Of a stretch of DNA of 64,000 nucleotides, positions 18,474-26,085 are shown in pieces. How positions within the stretch are numbered: the first letter of the stretch is position 1; the number at the start of each line of letters is the position of its first letter. A program made the translations under genes and the position numbers. This DNA comes from an uncultured Mollicutes bacterium. Lineage in GTDB: Bacteria > Bacillota_I > Bacilli_A > Acholeplasmatales > Anaeroplasmataceae. A model generated the notes under the pieces. That model saw nothing but the letters and a program-made list of their open reading frames with translations. It searched no databases and had not been told where the DNA came from. Location: the NCBI GenBank assembly GCA_900540175.1, contig UQFG01000006.1:23277-87276 (forward strand). Reading direction: 5' to 3'.

Positions 18474-19502
18474 TTATTCGCTTAACAAATAAGCCCATAA
18501 TAATTTCATCGTATTTTCAAGAGCCGAAAAATGCGTCCGTTCCATCCCATGACTGGCACAGACCCCCGGACCGATCAGCGCGCCCTTACAATCCACACCG
18601 CTTCGCCATGCGGCGCCGATATCAGATCCGTAATACGGAAAAATATCGACCACATAGTTGATGTTATTTGCCGCTGCCAGATGACACAACTTGGTGGTCA
18701 GTTCGTAACTGTAAGGGCCTCCGGAATCTTTGGCACAAATGGATACGGCATACTCATTACCGGCCAAATCTTTGCCGATGCACCCCATATCCACTGTAAC
18801 AAATTCATCGATATCCTGCGCCACCGTGGCGGCACCATGACCGACTTCTTCCTGATTGACAAAATAAAAGTACGTATCGTAATACGGTTTTTGATGTTGT
18901 TCTTTGAGTTGTTTTAAAACCGCAAGAAGAACGCAGACGCTTCCTTTGTCGTCGATAAAACGACTTTTCAAAAAACCGCTTTTCGTCCACGTCGTTTTCG
19001 GATCGATTAAAATATAATCGCCGTTTCGAATCCCTAGTTTTTCTGTATCTTCTTTACGAAAGACTTTTTCATCCAGTCGAACCATCAAAGAATCCAGATT
19101 TCTCGGGCTGGATGCGGCATCCTCATAAACGTGGACCGACGAACTAGAACAAAGAATCGTCCCGGTATAAACTTGATTTTCTCTGGTAACGACTTTACAG
19201 TATTCCCCATCTAACGTCGGCAACAAAACACCGCCGACATTGGTCGTTTTCAAAGTTCCGTCTGCTTGGATGGAACGAACCATCAATCCCAACGTATCGA
19301 CATGGGCGCTTGTACAGATTTTTTTATCGGAATGACTTCCTTTGACAAGAAGAAAAAGATTTCCCTTATTGGTCGTTTGAACCGAATACCCCAATTCTTC
19401 CAGTTGTTTGGTCAAATAAGCATTGATGTTGGCGCTATAACCGGTCGGTGAATCGATTTCAAACAACGCCAAGGCCGTTTTCTGCAAATATTCTAAATCC
19501 AT
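18474..19502 (-). CDS. M42-family metallopeptidase
   Basis: 342 residues of the M42 (glutamyl aminopeptidase, FrvX/CelM-like) family, cytoplasmic enzymes with two metal ions that form tetrahedral dodecamers. Ligand motifs are CTSAHVDTLGLMV, SRFIDDKGSV, FVNQEEVGHGA with the catalytic Glu pair and VDMGCIG; a late His (CASHGMERTH) completes the site. An inserted PDZ-like dimerisation segment lies at about 75-165. First gene of a likely operon with the kinase and the unknown gene. The exact peptide specificity cannot be read. Confidence 0.9.
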   Translation of the reverse strand: MDLEYLQKTALALFEIDSPTGYSANINAYLTKQLEELGYSVQTTNKGNLFLLVKGSHSDKKICTSAHVDTLGLMVRSIQADGTLKTTNVGGVLLPTLDGEYCKVVTRENQVYTGTILCSSSSVHVYEDAASSPRNLDSLMVRLDEKVFRKEDTEKLGIRNGDYILIDPKTTWTKSGFLKSRFIDDKGSVCVLLAVLKQLKEQHQKPYYDTYFYFVNQEEVGHGAATVAQDIDEFVTVDMGCIGKDLAGNEYAVSICAKDSGGPYSYELTTKLCHLAAANNINYVVDIFPYYGSDIGAAWRSGVDCKGALIGPGVCASHGMERTHFSALENTMKLLWAYLLSE

Positions 19503-19597
19503 CTGATTCCCTTCTTTCTCATTTTATTTATTATAACGCAAAAAAAGACATGAAACAATCCATCTTAAAACTTTTACAAAATCCTTAAAAAAAATGC

Positions 19598-19627
19598 TTG
19601 TCTTTTATGGTTTTATTATGGTATAAT
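19598..19627 (+). promoter_or_regulatory. Promoter of the tRNA pair
   Basis: TTGTCT (19598-19603) and TATAAT (19622-19627) with 18 bases between and TGG before the -10 box (extended -10). It stands about 20 bases before tRNA-Asp. Confidence 0.8.
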
Positions 19628-19646
19628 GTATAAGCGTTCAGGGAGT

Positions 19647-19722
19647 GGTTCGGTGGTGTAGTGGTTAACATGCTAGTCTGTCACACTGGAGATCGCGGGT
19701 TCAAGTCCCGTCCGAACCGCCA
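19647..19722 (+). tRNA. tRNA-Asp (GTC)
   Basis: The acceptor arms GGTTCGG and CCGAACC pair perfectly. The anticodon arm is CTAGT-CTGTCAC-ACTGG with anticodon GTC, and the T arm contains GGTTCAAGTCC. The discriminator is G and CCA is encoded. Confidence 0.97.
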
Positions 19723-19738
19723 TTTTCAATTCAGTTCT

Positions 19739-19815
19739 GCATCCATAGATCAATTGGATAGATCGTTTGACTACGGATCAAAAGGTTAGGGGTTCGAATC
19801 CTCTTGGATGCGCCA
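19739..19815 (+). tRNA. tRNA-Arg (ACG)
   Basis: Acceptor arms GCATCCA and TGGATGC pair perfectly, the anticodon arm is TTTGA-CTACGGA-TCAAA with anticodon ACG, the T arm contains GGTTCGAATCC, and CCA is encoded. A34 must be converted to inosine by TadA to read CGN codons. It follows tRNA-Asp by 16 bases on the same transcript. Confidence 0.97.
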
Positions 19816-19849
19816 TAAGGAATGATACGTAAGATTCTTACGTGCAAAA

Positions 19850-19881
19850 TAAAAAGGATACTCGTATCCTTTTTTCTTTTA
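19850..19881 (+). terminator. Terminator of the tRNA operon
   Basis: AAAAAGGATAC and GTATCCTTTTT enclose a TC loop and are followed by T-rich sequence. A second small hairpin (ACGTAAG-ATT-CTTACGT) lies at 19826-19842 and may act as a processing stem. Confidence 0.85.
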
Positions 19882-19910
19882 TTCAAACAGAAGAAAATTA
19901 TTTCTTTTAT

Positions 19911-19939
19911 TTGTATTCATTTCCATTCTATACTATAAT
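19911..19939 (+). promoter_or_regulatory. Promoter of the DUF3737/C-S lyase/udk operon
   Basis: TTGTAT (19911-19916) and TATAAT (19934-19939) with a 17-base spacer; GGGAGG and the ATG follow. Confidence 0.75.
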
Positions 19940-19968
19940 AAAAATAATGGATCAGGGAGGTATTTCAG

Positions 19969-20826
19969 ATGGAAAAAAAAGTCCAACAATATTTTTCGGG
20001 TGAACGATCGCTTTTTAAACAACACGATTTGAAAATCATCGATTCCGTGTTCGCAGATGGGGAATCGCCGCTAAAAGAAAGCAGCAACATTTTTTTAGAA
20101 AATACGTCTTTTCAGTGGAAATATCCTTTATGGTACAGTCATCATATCAATTTGAAACAGTGTATGCTTTTGGAAACAGCACGTTCGGGCATTTGGTACA
20201 CCGACCATATTACGTTATCGGATTGTTTGGTTGAAGCACCGAAAACATTCCGCAGATCTTCTCACATCAAACTGAACCACGTTCGCTTTCCGAATGCTTC
20301 CGAAACGCTTTGGAACTGTTCTTGGATTGAGGCCGACGATATCACAGCCAAAGGCGATTATTTTGCCATGAACAGTCAAAACATCCTCATCCGTCACTTC
20401 GAACTATCCGGCAATTACTGTTTCGACGGGGCGAAAAATGTTGAAATTCACCATGCCAAACTATTGTCCAAAGATGCTTTTTGGAACTGTGAGAACGTTA
20501 CCGTCTACGATTCGTATATCATCGGCGAATACCTCGGCTGGAATTCGAAAAATGTTACCTTCGTCAACTGTACGATCGAAAGTTTGCAAGGGCTTTGTTA
20601 CATGGAACAAGTAACGTTGAAAAACTGTAAACTGATTCGGACGACTCAAGCCTTCGAATATTCGAATGTCGATGCGGTTGTGTGCGGATCGATCGACAGT
20701 ATCTTAAACCCGATCAGCGGTAAAATCGTATGCGATCACATTGATTCCGTCATTTTAGACGATCCGACCGTTGATAAAGAAAAAACCATCATCGAGGTGA
20801 ACGACGTTGAAGTACCCATTCGATAA
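19969..20826 (+). CDS. DUF3737 right-handed beta-helix protein
   Basis: 285 residues built of repeated 20-25 residue turns such as SSHIKLNHVRF, SKNVTFVNCTI and MEQVTLKNCKL, a regular ladder of N-V-x-h-x-N-C units typical of a right-handed parallel beta-helix (pectate-lyase-like fold). The sequence pattern agrees with DUF3737 (STM0660-like), which has no assigned reaction. No signal peptide is visible, so it should be cytoplasmic. It overlaps the next gene, a MalY/PatB-type lyase, by 20 bases; this pairing is frequent in gut Bacillota and suggests a shared task. Start ATG preceded by CAGGGAGG. Confidence 0.82.
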   Translation: MEKKVQQYFSGERSLFKQHDLKIIDSVFADGESPLKESSNIFLENTSFQWKYPLWYSHHINLKQCMLLETARSGIWYTDHITLSDCLVEAPKTFRRSSHIKLNHVRFPNASETLWNCSWIEADDITAKGDYFAMNSQNILIRHFELSGNYCFDGAKNVEIHHAKLLSKDAFWNCENVTVYDSYIIGEYLGWNSKNVTFVNCTIESLQGLCYMEQVTLKNCKLIRTTQAFEYSNVDAVVCGSIDSILNPISGKIVCDHIDSVILDDPTVDKEKTIIEVNDVEVPIR

Positions 20827-21979
20827 AATGACCGACCGCACTCATACTTATTCTTTGAAATGGGACATAGATCCTTCGGCTATTCCGATGTGGGTCGCAG
20901 ATATGGATTTTGAAACCGCTCCGGAAATCGTTATGGCTTTGCAAGAACGCTGCAACCACAAAATTTTCGGTTATACCATCGTCCCCAAACAATGGAATGA
21001 AGCCATTGCTTCTTGGTGGAAAAAAAGACACGACTTTGCAATGAACGAAGAAAATTTACTGTTTTGTACCGGCGTTGTTCCCGCCATTTCCAGCATCGTC
21101 AGAAAACTGTCCACTCCTGCCGAAAATATCCTCATCCAAACCCCTGTTTACAATATCTTTTTCAATTCGATTTTAAACAACGGACGCAATGTTTTGGAAA
21201 GTCCTTTGGTGTACCGCGATCATACGTATTCGATCGATTTTGCGGATTTGGAAGAAAAACTATCTTTACCGCAAACAACCATGATGATTTTATGCAATCC
21301 CCACAATCCCATCGGAAAAATCTGGAATCGTCCGACATTGGAAAAAATCGGATACCTTTGTCATAAACATCATGTTGTCGTCCTATCCGATGAGATTCAC
21401 TGTGATTTGACCGATCCGGGCTGCAACTACATTCCTTTTGCTTCCGTCAATGAAACATGTGCCAATATCAGCATTACCTGCCTTGCGCCAACCAAAGCAT
21501 TTAATTTGGCAGGATTACAAACGGCTGCCATTTACGTTTCCGATCCGGTTTTGCGCCATAAAGTATTTCGGGCGATTAATACGGATGAAATCGCCGAACC
21601 CAATGCGTTTGCCATTCAGGCAGCCATCGCCGCTTTTACCAAAGGGGAAAACTGGTTGGATGAGGTAAGAGCCTATCTGTTTGAAAATAAAAAAACGGTA
21701 CGGGATTTCTTAAAAAAAGAATTACCGATGCTTGCTTTGATTCCTTCTGAGGCCACCTACCTTTTGTGGATCGACTGCAAAGAAGTGGAAGAAAACTCAC
21801 CTGTATTACAACAATGGTTGTACAAACAAGCCGGGCTTTATTTATCGGACGGACTGGAGTACGGCCAAACGGGAAAATCGTTTCTCAGAATGAACATCGC
21901 TTGTCCGAAAAAGCGGTTGACCGACGGCCTTCTGCGACTGAAAAAAGGCATTTTATCCTATTTGAAAACAAAGGAGTAA
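20807..21979 (+). CDS. MalY/PatB-type cystathionine beta-lyase (PLP-dependent C-S lyase)
   Basis: 390 residues, fold type I pyridoxal phosphate enzyme. WVADMDFETAP near the N-terminus, NPHNPIGK, VLSDEIHCDL (Asp to the pyridine N) and APTKAFNLAGLQ with the Schiff-base Lys are all present. Enzymes of this group cleave cystathionine or cysteine S-conjugates to pyruvate, ammonia and a thiol. The start is a TTG with GAGGTGA seven bases before it, inside the end of the DUF3737 gene, so translation is coupled. Uridine kinase follows after six bases. Confidence 0.9.
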   Translation: MKYPFDKMTDRTHTYSLKWDIDPSAIPMWVADMDFETAPEIVMALQERCNHKIFGYTIVPKQWNEAIASWWKKRHDFAMNEENLLFCTGVVPAISSIVRKLSTPAENILIQTPVYNIFFNSILNNGRNVLESPLVYRDHTYSIDFADLEEKLSLPQTTMMILCNPHNPIGKIWNRPTLEKIGYLCHKHHVVVLSDEIHCDLTDPGCNYIPFASVNETCANISITCLAPTKAFNLAGLQTAAIYVSDPVLRHKVFRAINTDEIAEPNAFAIQAAIAAFTKGENWLDEVRAYLFENKKTVRDFLKKELPMLALIPSEATYLLWIDCKEVEENSPVLQQWLYKQAGLYLSDGLEYGQTGKSFLRMNIACPKKRLTDGLLRLKKGILSYLKTKE

Positions 21980-21985
21980 TCGAAT

Positions 21986-22603
21986 ATGAGGTCTGTTTTA
22001 ATTTTAGTGGCCGGCGGCAGTGCTTCCGGAAAAACCACCGTTGTCAATGAAATCCAAGCCAAATTGAATTCGATCGAAATGACCGTTTTACGACATGACG
22101 ATTACTACAAAGATCAACACGAAATGGCTTTGGAAGAACGCAAAAAAGTCAATTACGATCATCCAAGTGCCTTAGATAACGAACTTTTGATCCGGCAACT
22201 CAAAGAACTTTTAAACGGAAACGAAATCGACTGCCCGACCTATGACTTTTGCATGCATACCAGAAGCGATCAAACCCGTCGGATTAAACCGACCAAAGTC
22301 ATTTTGTTGGAAGGAATCTTAGTTCTGCAAGACCCGCGAATCCGGGAATTGGCCGATATTAAAATTTTCGTCGAATCCGATGATGATATCCGTTTTATCC
22401 GCCGACTGGTTCGGGACATCAACGAACGCGGCCGTAGCTTGGAAAATGTGATCAATCAATATTTGACCACGGTAAAACCGATGTATTATGAATTTGTAAA
22501 ACCATCCAAACGTTTTGCCGATATCATCATTCCCAACGATAAAACGCACGATGTGGCCGTTGATGTATTGATATCCAAAATCAAAGAAATCATCCGAAAA
22601 TAA
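21986..22603 (+). CDS. udk: Uridine kinase
   Basis: 205 residues of the uridine kinase/phosphoribulokinase-like P-loop family. Walker A is GGSASGKTT at the N-terminus, HDDYYKDQ carries the catalytic Asp, the lid region contains YDFCMHTRSDQT, and RRLVRDINERGRS is the typical C-terminal helix. It phosphorylates uridine and cytidine in pyrimidine salvage. AAAGGAG precedes the ATG. Third gene of the DUF3737 operon, with a terminator right after the stop. Confidence 0.93.
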   Translation: MRSVLILVAGGSASGKTTVVNEIQAKLNSIEMTVLRHDDYYKDQHEMALEERKKVNYDHPSALDNELLIRQLKELLNGNEIDCPTYDFCMHTRSDQTRRIKPTKVILLEGILVLQDPRIRELADIKIFVESDDDIRFIRRLVRDINERGRSLENVINQYLTTVKPMYYEFVKPSKRFADIIIPNDKTHDVAVDVLISKIKEIIRK

Positions 22604-22656
22604 AAAAAGCCCTCCGTTTTCCCATTTTTACATGGTTTAAACGAAGGGTATTTTTT
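22604..22656. terminator. Terminator between udk and the SPFH gene
   Basis: CCCTCCGTTT pairs with AAACGAAGGG (one mismatch) around a long loop, followed by a long T-run on the plus strand and preceded by an A-run, so it may work in both directions for the converging genes. Confidence 0.65.
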
Positions 22657-23595
22657 TTATTTTTCTTTGATCATTTCGGCAATACTGGTAACGGTTGTCG
22701 CCAGATTCTGCATTTCGGAAGGAACGATGATCTTGGTTGCCTGACCATCCGATACTTTTTCCATCGTTTCAAATGATTTGACTGCCAATACTTCTTTCGT
22801 CAGTCCGGCTTCGATCAACATCCGATAACCATCGGCTTGCGCTTGTCTGGTCAACCGAACACCTTCGGCTTCCGCATTTTTGATTTTAAGAATGGATTCC
22901 GATTCACCTTCGGCTTTGCGAATCATCGCCTGTTTTTCGGCTTCTGCTTTTAAAATCTGGGCTTCTTTTTCACCTTCGGCTCGTAAAATCTGACTTCTTT
23001 TTTCACCTTCGGCCAACAGAATTTTTTCACGACGTTCCCGTTCTGCTCTCATTTGCCGTTCCATCGCATCGCGAATATCTTTCGGCGGTAAAATATTTTT
23101 CACTTCCACCCGATTGACCTTGATTCCCCATGGATCGGTCGCTTCATCCAAAATCGCACGCATTTTGGTATTGATGATATCTCTGGATGTTAAAGTGCTA
23201 TCCAAATCAAGTTCACCAATAATGTTTCTCAGTGTCGTTGATGATAAGTTTTCAAGCGCCGAAATCGGATTTTCCACCCCGTAGGCATAAAGTTTGGGAT
23301 CTGTGATCTGATAGAAAACAACCGTATCGATCTGCATCGTAACATTATCTTTGGTAATCACCGGTTGCGGATCAAAATCATTGACTTGCTCTTTCATGGA
23401 AACGACTCTGGTTACCCGGTCGATAAACGGAACCAAAAAATGAAATCCGACAGACCATGTATCATGATAGGCCCCCAACCGTTCCACGATCAATTTCTGC
23501 GTCTGCCGTACAATACGAATGCGCGTAATTAAAATAATGACAATAATAACCAATACAACACTTAAAACAATAACTGCAATTACTCCCGGTTTCAT
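22657..23595 (-). CDS. SPFH/Band 7 (stomatin-like) membrane protein
   Basis: 312 residues: an N-terminal membrane helix (about 4-25), a Band 7 domain (EQVNDFDPQPVITKDNVTMQIDT region) and a long coiled coil with repeated RAEGEKEAQ-like units, followed by a short C-terminal tail. This matches paraslipins/QmcA, which form large oligomeric rings on lipid microdomains. It lies four bases after the NfeD-like gene; SPFH and NfeD proteins are well known partners. Role probably in membrane organisation or stress; no enzymatic residues are seen. Confidence 0.9.
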   Translation of the reverse strand: MKPGVIAVIVLSVVLVIIVIILITRIRIVRQTQKLIVERLGAYHDTWSVGFHFLVPFIDRVTRVVSMKEQVNDFDPQPVITKDNVTMQIDTVVFYQITDPKLYAYGVENPISALENLSSTTLRNIIGELDLDSTLTSRDIINTKMRAILDEATDPWGIKVNRVEVKNILPPKDIRDAMERQMRAERERREKILLAEGEKRSQILRAEGEKEAQILKAEAEKQAMIRKAEGESESILKIKNAEAEGVRLTRQAQADGYRMLIEAGLTKEVLAVKSFETMEKVSDGQATKIIVPSEMQNLATTVTSIAEMIKEK

Positions 23596-23599
23596 CGAC

Positions 23600-24052
23600 T
23601 TACTCTTCCTCCTTTATTTTTTTGACAATTACTTTGTTGCCTTTAAACGTAACGATTTCTACAATTTCGTCTTTGGGAATGCTCTCTGTTTCTTCTTCCA
23701 GTAAATTCGCTTGATAAATGATTCCGTTTAATTTCACTTCTCCCGGTTGAAATTTCGAAATCTCCCGCATCACAACTACTTTTTTTCCGACGTATTCGTC
23801 GATATTAGTATATCTGGTTGCGTTTAACAAAATCCGTTTGGCAAGCGGTCTGGTAAAGATCATCACAACCAGGGATACAACCGCAAAAACAACGACTTCC
23901 ACATACCAAGGAATTCCCGGAATAGCCGAAAAAGCCAACGAAATCAACGCACCGAGCGAAAACCAAATCGCAATCAAATCCTGCGACACACCTTCAATGA
24001 TCAACGTGAACAAAAACACGCCTAACCATATCCAAACCATGTAATTTTCCAC
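23600..24052 (-). CDS. NfeD-like membrane protein
   Basis: 150 residues. Three to four hydrophobic segments fill the first 80 residues (YMVWIWLGVFLFTLIIEG, then AIWFSLGALISL, VEVVVFAVVSLVVMIF), and the C-terminal half is a small OB-fold (GKKVVVMREI...GEVKLNGIIYQA...IPKDEIVEIV) as in short NfeD proteins. The short form lacks the ClpP-like protease domain. Its last codon and stop touch the start region of the SPFH gene and its own ATG overlaps the previous gene by one base, so three genes form one unit. Confidence 0.88.
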   Translation of the reverse strand: MENYMVWIWLGVFLFTLIIEGVSQDLIAIWFSLGALISLAFSAIPGIPWYVEVVVFAVVSLVVMIFTRPLAKRILLNATRYTNIDEYVGKKVVVMREISKFQPGEVKLNGIIYQANLLEEETESIPKDEIVEIVTFKGNKVIVKKIKEEE

Positions 24053-24429
24053 TATTTCATCTCCCCTTTCATATCGACGATGATCGCCTTATGCGCCTCA
24101 TCATACCAAGCATGATAGCGTCTGTATTTATTTTTATCAATTGAAAAACCGAATGTCCGACACAAATAACGAATCACCGACTGCGAACAAATTCTGGCAT
24201 ACGTTTTCGACAAAGAAATCTTAAGCAAGGATGATTCTTTCAATTCACCGCTTAAAGCATAATCTTTATTGATCATGTAAATATATACCTTTTGTTCTTC
24301 CTGATCGACAGCCAATCGAATCCGGTACGCTTCGTTGCAATATTTTAGTAGAGTTTTATTGATGGTAATATGATGATCGTAGATGCTGACAACACCCGAA
24401 TGATCGTCTTTTTCATAAAATTCCAACAT
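24052..24429 (-). CDS. Unrecognised 125-residue protein, first gene of the NfeD-SPFH operon
   Basis: No family recognised. The sequence is soluble, with alternating beta-like segments (VVSIYDHHITIN, VYIYMINKDYAL) and a basic C-terminal half (YLCRTFGFSIDKNKYRRYHAWYDEAHKAIIV). No signal peptide, membrane helix or catalytic pattern is evident. The start is clear: AAAGGAGG six bases before the ATG and a promoter at 24454-24482. It overlaps the NfeD-like gene by one base, so its job is probably linked to the SPFH-NfeD complex, but that is context only. Confidence 0.8.
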   Translation of the reverse strand: MLEFYEKDDHSGVVSIYDHHITINKTLLKYCNEAYRIRLAVDQEEQKVYIYMINKDYALSGELKESSLLKISLSKTYARICSQSVIRYLCRTFGFSIDKNKYRRYHAWYDEAHKAIIVDMKGEMK

Positions 24430-24453
24430 TATTTTGACCTCCTTTACAATACT

Positions 24454-24482
24454 ATTATACCATTACATTATAATATATTCAA
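24454..24482 (-). promoter_or_regulatory. Promoter of the 125-aa/nfeD/SPFH operon
   Basis: TTGAAT (24482-24477), 17 bases, then TATAAT (24459-24454) on the minus strand, preceded by TGG. Confidence 0.8.
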
Positions 24483-24511
24483 GAAAATTCAAAATAATTA
24501 ATGGAAATGTC

Positions 24512-25354
24512 CTATTGTTTCAAATACGTTTTTTCTTCGTCGAACCAAATCAAACCTTCTTTGTACAAATTGCCGTAAGCACGTTTAAACGCTTTGCGCG
24601 ATAAAAGCGGAAAATAGCGCTCGACTTCTTCTTTGGTGGATTTGGCGGTCAATTTCAAAAAGGCATGACTTTTCAAATATTCCAACAAAAGTTTTTTATC
24701 GTCATCCATTAAAATCTCTTTGTGCTCGTTTAACGTTCCGTAAGCTTCATGATCCAACATTTTCGTGATGGTAACCATCACTTCCTCCCCCAAACGAAGC
24801 GGTTTACGGTACTGATGAAGCGGTACAAAAACATAAATCCGATCGTCGGTGATCAAACCCGCTCCTTTTTCAGCCAACCGCAAAACAAAAGCCCGGCACC
24901 GTTGTCCGGCCGTATAAATCAAATCCGGAGCCAGCGATTTGACATCAAAACGATTGACCGGTTTGGCCATCAACGCGTTCTTTTTCATTTTAAGTTCCAA
25001 AAACAACCGATCGCCCACTTGCGGCCAACGCTGTTCATCATACGGCAGATAGTCTTTGGAAACCAGTAAATCTTTCGGTGTTTGATTGTCCACAAACACA
25101 CCGATTCCCGGCAATACTTGGACTACTGTGGCAAAAGCGGGTTTGCCCATTTGCAAAACAGTCGGATGCATGGTAGCAGTCGGACGGTTTTCTTTGTCGG
25201 TATAGATATAAACATCGACCATTTCGTCTTTTTCAAGCACTTTGGCAGCCTGTTTGTAATGCATCAAAATTTCTTTTTCTCCATCCGAAAGCATATAGCC
25301 CAAATCCGATTGACGCACTACTTTCAAACGGTTGATTTTTCCGATTTCTATCAA
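24512..25354 (-). CDS. CvfB-like S1 RNA-binding protein
   Basis: 280 residues in the arrangement of CvfB/YitL: S1-like OB domains (about 1-65, 65-135 and 140-205) and a C-terminal winged helix (SAKSTKEEVERYFPLLSRKAF). ATVVQVLPGIGVFVDNQ is the typical second S1 start. Family members bind RNA and modulate virulence gene expression in staphylococci. The start is a TTG at 25354 with GGGGA six bases before it; it overlaps the stop of the small gene upstream. Third gene of an operon with two unrecognised proteins. Confidence 0.87.
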   Translation of the reverse strand: MIEIGKINRLKVVRQSDLGYMLSDGEKEILMHYKQAAKVLEKDEMVDVYIYTDKENRPTATMHPTVLQMGKPAFATVVQVLPGIGVFVDNQTPKDLLVSKDYLPYDEQRWPQVGDRLFLELKMKKNALMAKPVNRFDVKSLAPDLIYTAGQRCRAFVLRLAEKGAGLITDDRIYVFVPLHQYRKPLRLGEEVMVTITKMLDHEAYGTLNEHKEILMDDDKKLLLEYLKSHAFLKLTAKSTKEEVERYFPLLSRKAFKRAYGNLYKEGLIWFDEEKTYLKQ

Positions 25355-25494
25355 TTTCGATCCCCATCCTTGTAATTTCTGTCTGTTTGTTTCAAATACA
25401 TCTCTTTGCGTTGTTGAAAAGTTTTTTGGGCAGGTTTCTTTTTCGTTTCATACTTTCGCACCAATTCCTTTTCTTTTTGCGTCCATTCTTTCAT
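25351..25494 (-). CDS. Small basic protein, 47 residues
   Basis: A short open frame with ATG at 25494, two bases after the TAA of the upstream gene, and a TGA overlapping the TTG of the cvfB-like gene. AAAGGAG lies 13 bases before the ATG, a little far. The product is very rich in Lys, Arg and Glu (MKEWTQKEKELVRKYETKKK at the N-terminus, then a QQRKEMYLKQTD segment) and would be a helical, cytoplasmic, possibly RNA-binding peptide. The tight packing between two genes with start-stop overlaps argues that it is real. Function unknown. Confidence 0.65.
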   Translation of the reverse strand: MKEWTQKEKELVRKYETKKKPAQKTFQQRKEMYLKQTDRNYKDGDRN

Positions 25495-25495
25495 A

Positions 25496-25903
25496 TTAAA
25501 TTCTTGACTCCTTTATTCCTTTTTCCGTCAAATACTGAATCAACGCTTTGATATTCTGTTCCGATTCGTACGTATCGGTTGTATGTGTCGCATAAAAAAT
25601 TTCAATAAAATTGCGATCGGCCGTATATAAAGAAAGACAGTTCATCGCAATATTGATTTGGCGCAAATGATACGATTTTATCGTATCGATTGGCAGCGTA
25701 AAGTCTTTTTGCGGTACTAATTTTTTAGTTAAAAACGATAACCGTTGAAAATAAATGGTATTTTCTTTAAAAGATAAGATAAAATCGGCCGTTCCTTCCA
25801 AATAGATCTTTCCGATATTTTTTTTCAGCATGACGACAGCCGGTTTATGCCCTTTTAGTTTTCGTTGTGTTCTTATCTCTAAAACAATCTCTTTTCGGTT
25901 CAT
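25496..25903 (-). CDS. Unrecognised 135-residue cytoplasmic protein
   Basis: The sequence alternates short beta-like segments (VVMLKKNIGKIYLEGTADFIL, IYFQRLSFL, CLSLYTADRNFIEIFYA) and ends with a helix (EQNIKALIQYLTEKGI), suggesting a small alpha/beta or PH-like fold. No motif recognised. The ATG at 25903 has AAGGAGG six bases before it and is preferred over the earlier codon of the open frame, which lies upstream of that site. First gene of a three-gene operon with the 47-residue protein and the CvfB-like protein; a good promoter lies just upstream. Confidence 0.75.
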   Translation of the reverse strand: MNRKEIVLEIRTQRKLKGHKPAVVMLKKNIGKIYLEGTADFILSFKENTIYFQRLSFLTKKLVPQKDFTLPIDTIKSYHLRQINIAMNCLSLYTADRNFIEIFYATHTTDTYESEQNIKALIQYLTEKGIKESRI

Positions 25904-25926
25904 AAGATCCTCCTTGTGATTAATTA

Positions 25927-25955
25927 ATTGTACCATACAATTTTTTTTTTTACAA
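25927..25955 (-). promoter_or_regulatory. Promoter of the cvfB-like operon
   Basis: TTGTAA (25955-25950), 17 bases, TACAAT (25932-25927) with TGG before the -10 box. The spacer is mostly an 11-base A-run, which can vary in length by slippage. Confidence 0.7.
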
Positions 25956-25971
25956 ATTTAACTTTTTGCGG

Positions 25972-26000
25972 TTGACAAGCGCTTTCATAAGTGATATGAT
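25972..26000 (+). promoter_or_regulatory. Plus-strand promoter facing no protein gene
   Basis: TTGACA (25972-25977) and TATGAT (25995-26000) with exactly 17 bases between. It points toward the intergenic hairpin at 26044-26077 and then the antisense strand of tyrS, so it probably drives a short RNA. Confidence 0.7.
25973..25987. promoter_or_regulatory. cre-like CcpA site
   Basis: TGACAAGCGCTTTCA, or TGAAAGCGCTTGTCA on the other strand. It holds the CcpA core TGAAAGCGCTT but has one extra base in the second half compared with the 14-base consensus. It overlaps the -35 box of the plus-strand promoter and lies about 20 bases upstream of the minus-strand one. CcpA itself is encoded 1.6 kb away. 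Confidence 0.6.
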
Positions 26001-26006
26001 AATAGT

Positions 26007-26077
26007 GTAAAGAAAGACTTTTCAAATAATCTCTCCCAAAACGGAAAAAAACCTTGTCGTGATGATAAGGTTTTTTT
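26007..26077 (+). ncRNA. Candidate small RNA, about 70 nt
   Basis: A consensus promoter with a cre-like site on its -35 box lies upstream, and an intrinsic terminator ends the segment about 70 bases after the predicted start. No open frame with a ribosome site fits in between. The middle has an unpaired C-rich stretch, TCTCTCCC, which could pair with GGGAG-type ribosome binding sites. All of this is read from sequence; expression is not shown. Confidence 0.5.
26044..26077. terminator. Terminator of tyrS and of the candidate small RNA
   Basis: AAAAAACCTTGTC and GATAAGGTTTTTT form a stem with one G-T pair and an A-run or T-run at each end, so it can stop transcription in both directions. Confidence 0.85.
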
Positions 26078-26085
26078 CTTTTCTA

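Noticed and set aside
19503-19646. A leader peptide or riboswitch before the tRNA genes
   Set aside because: The interval holds only an AT-rich stretch and a clear promoter; no conserved RNA fold is seen.
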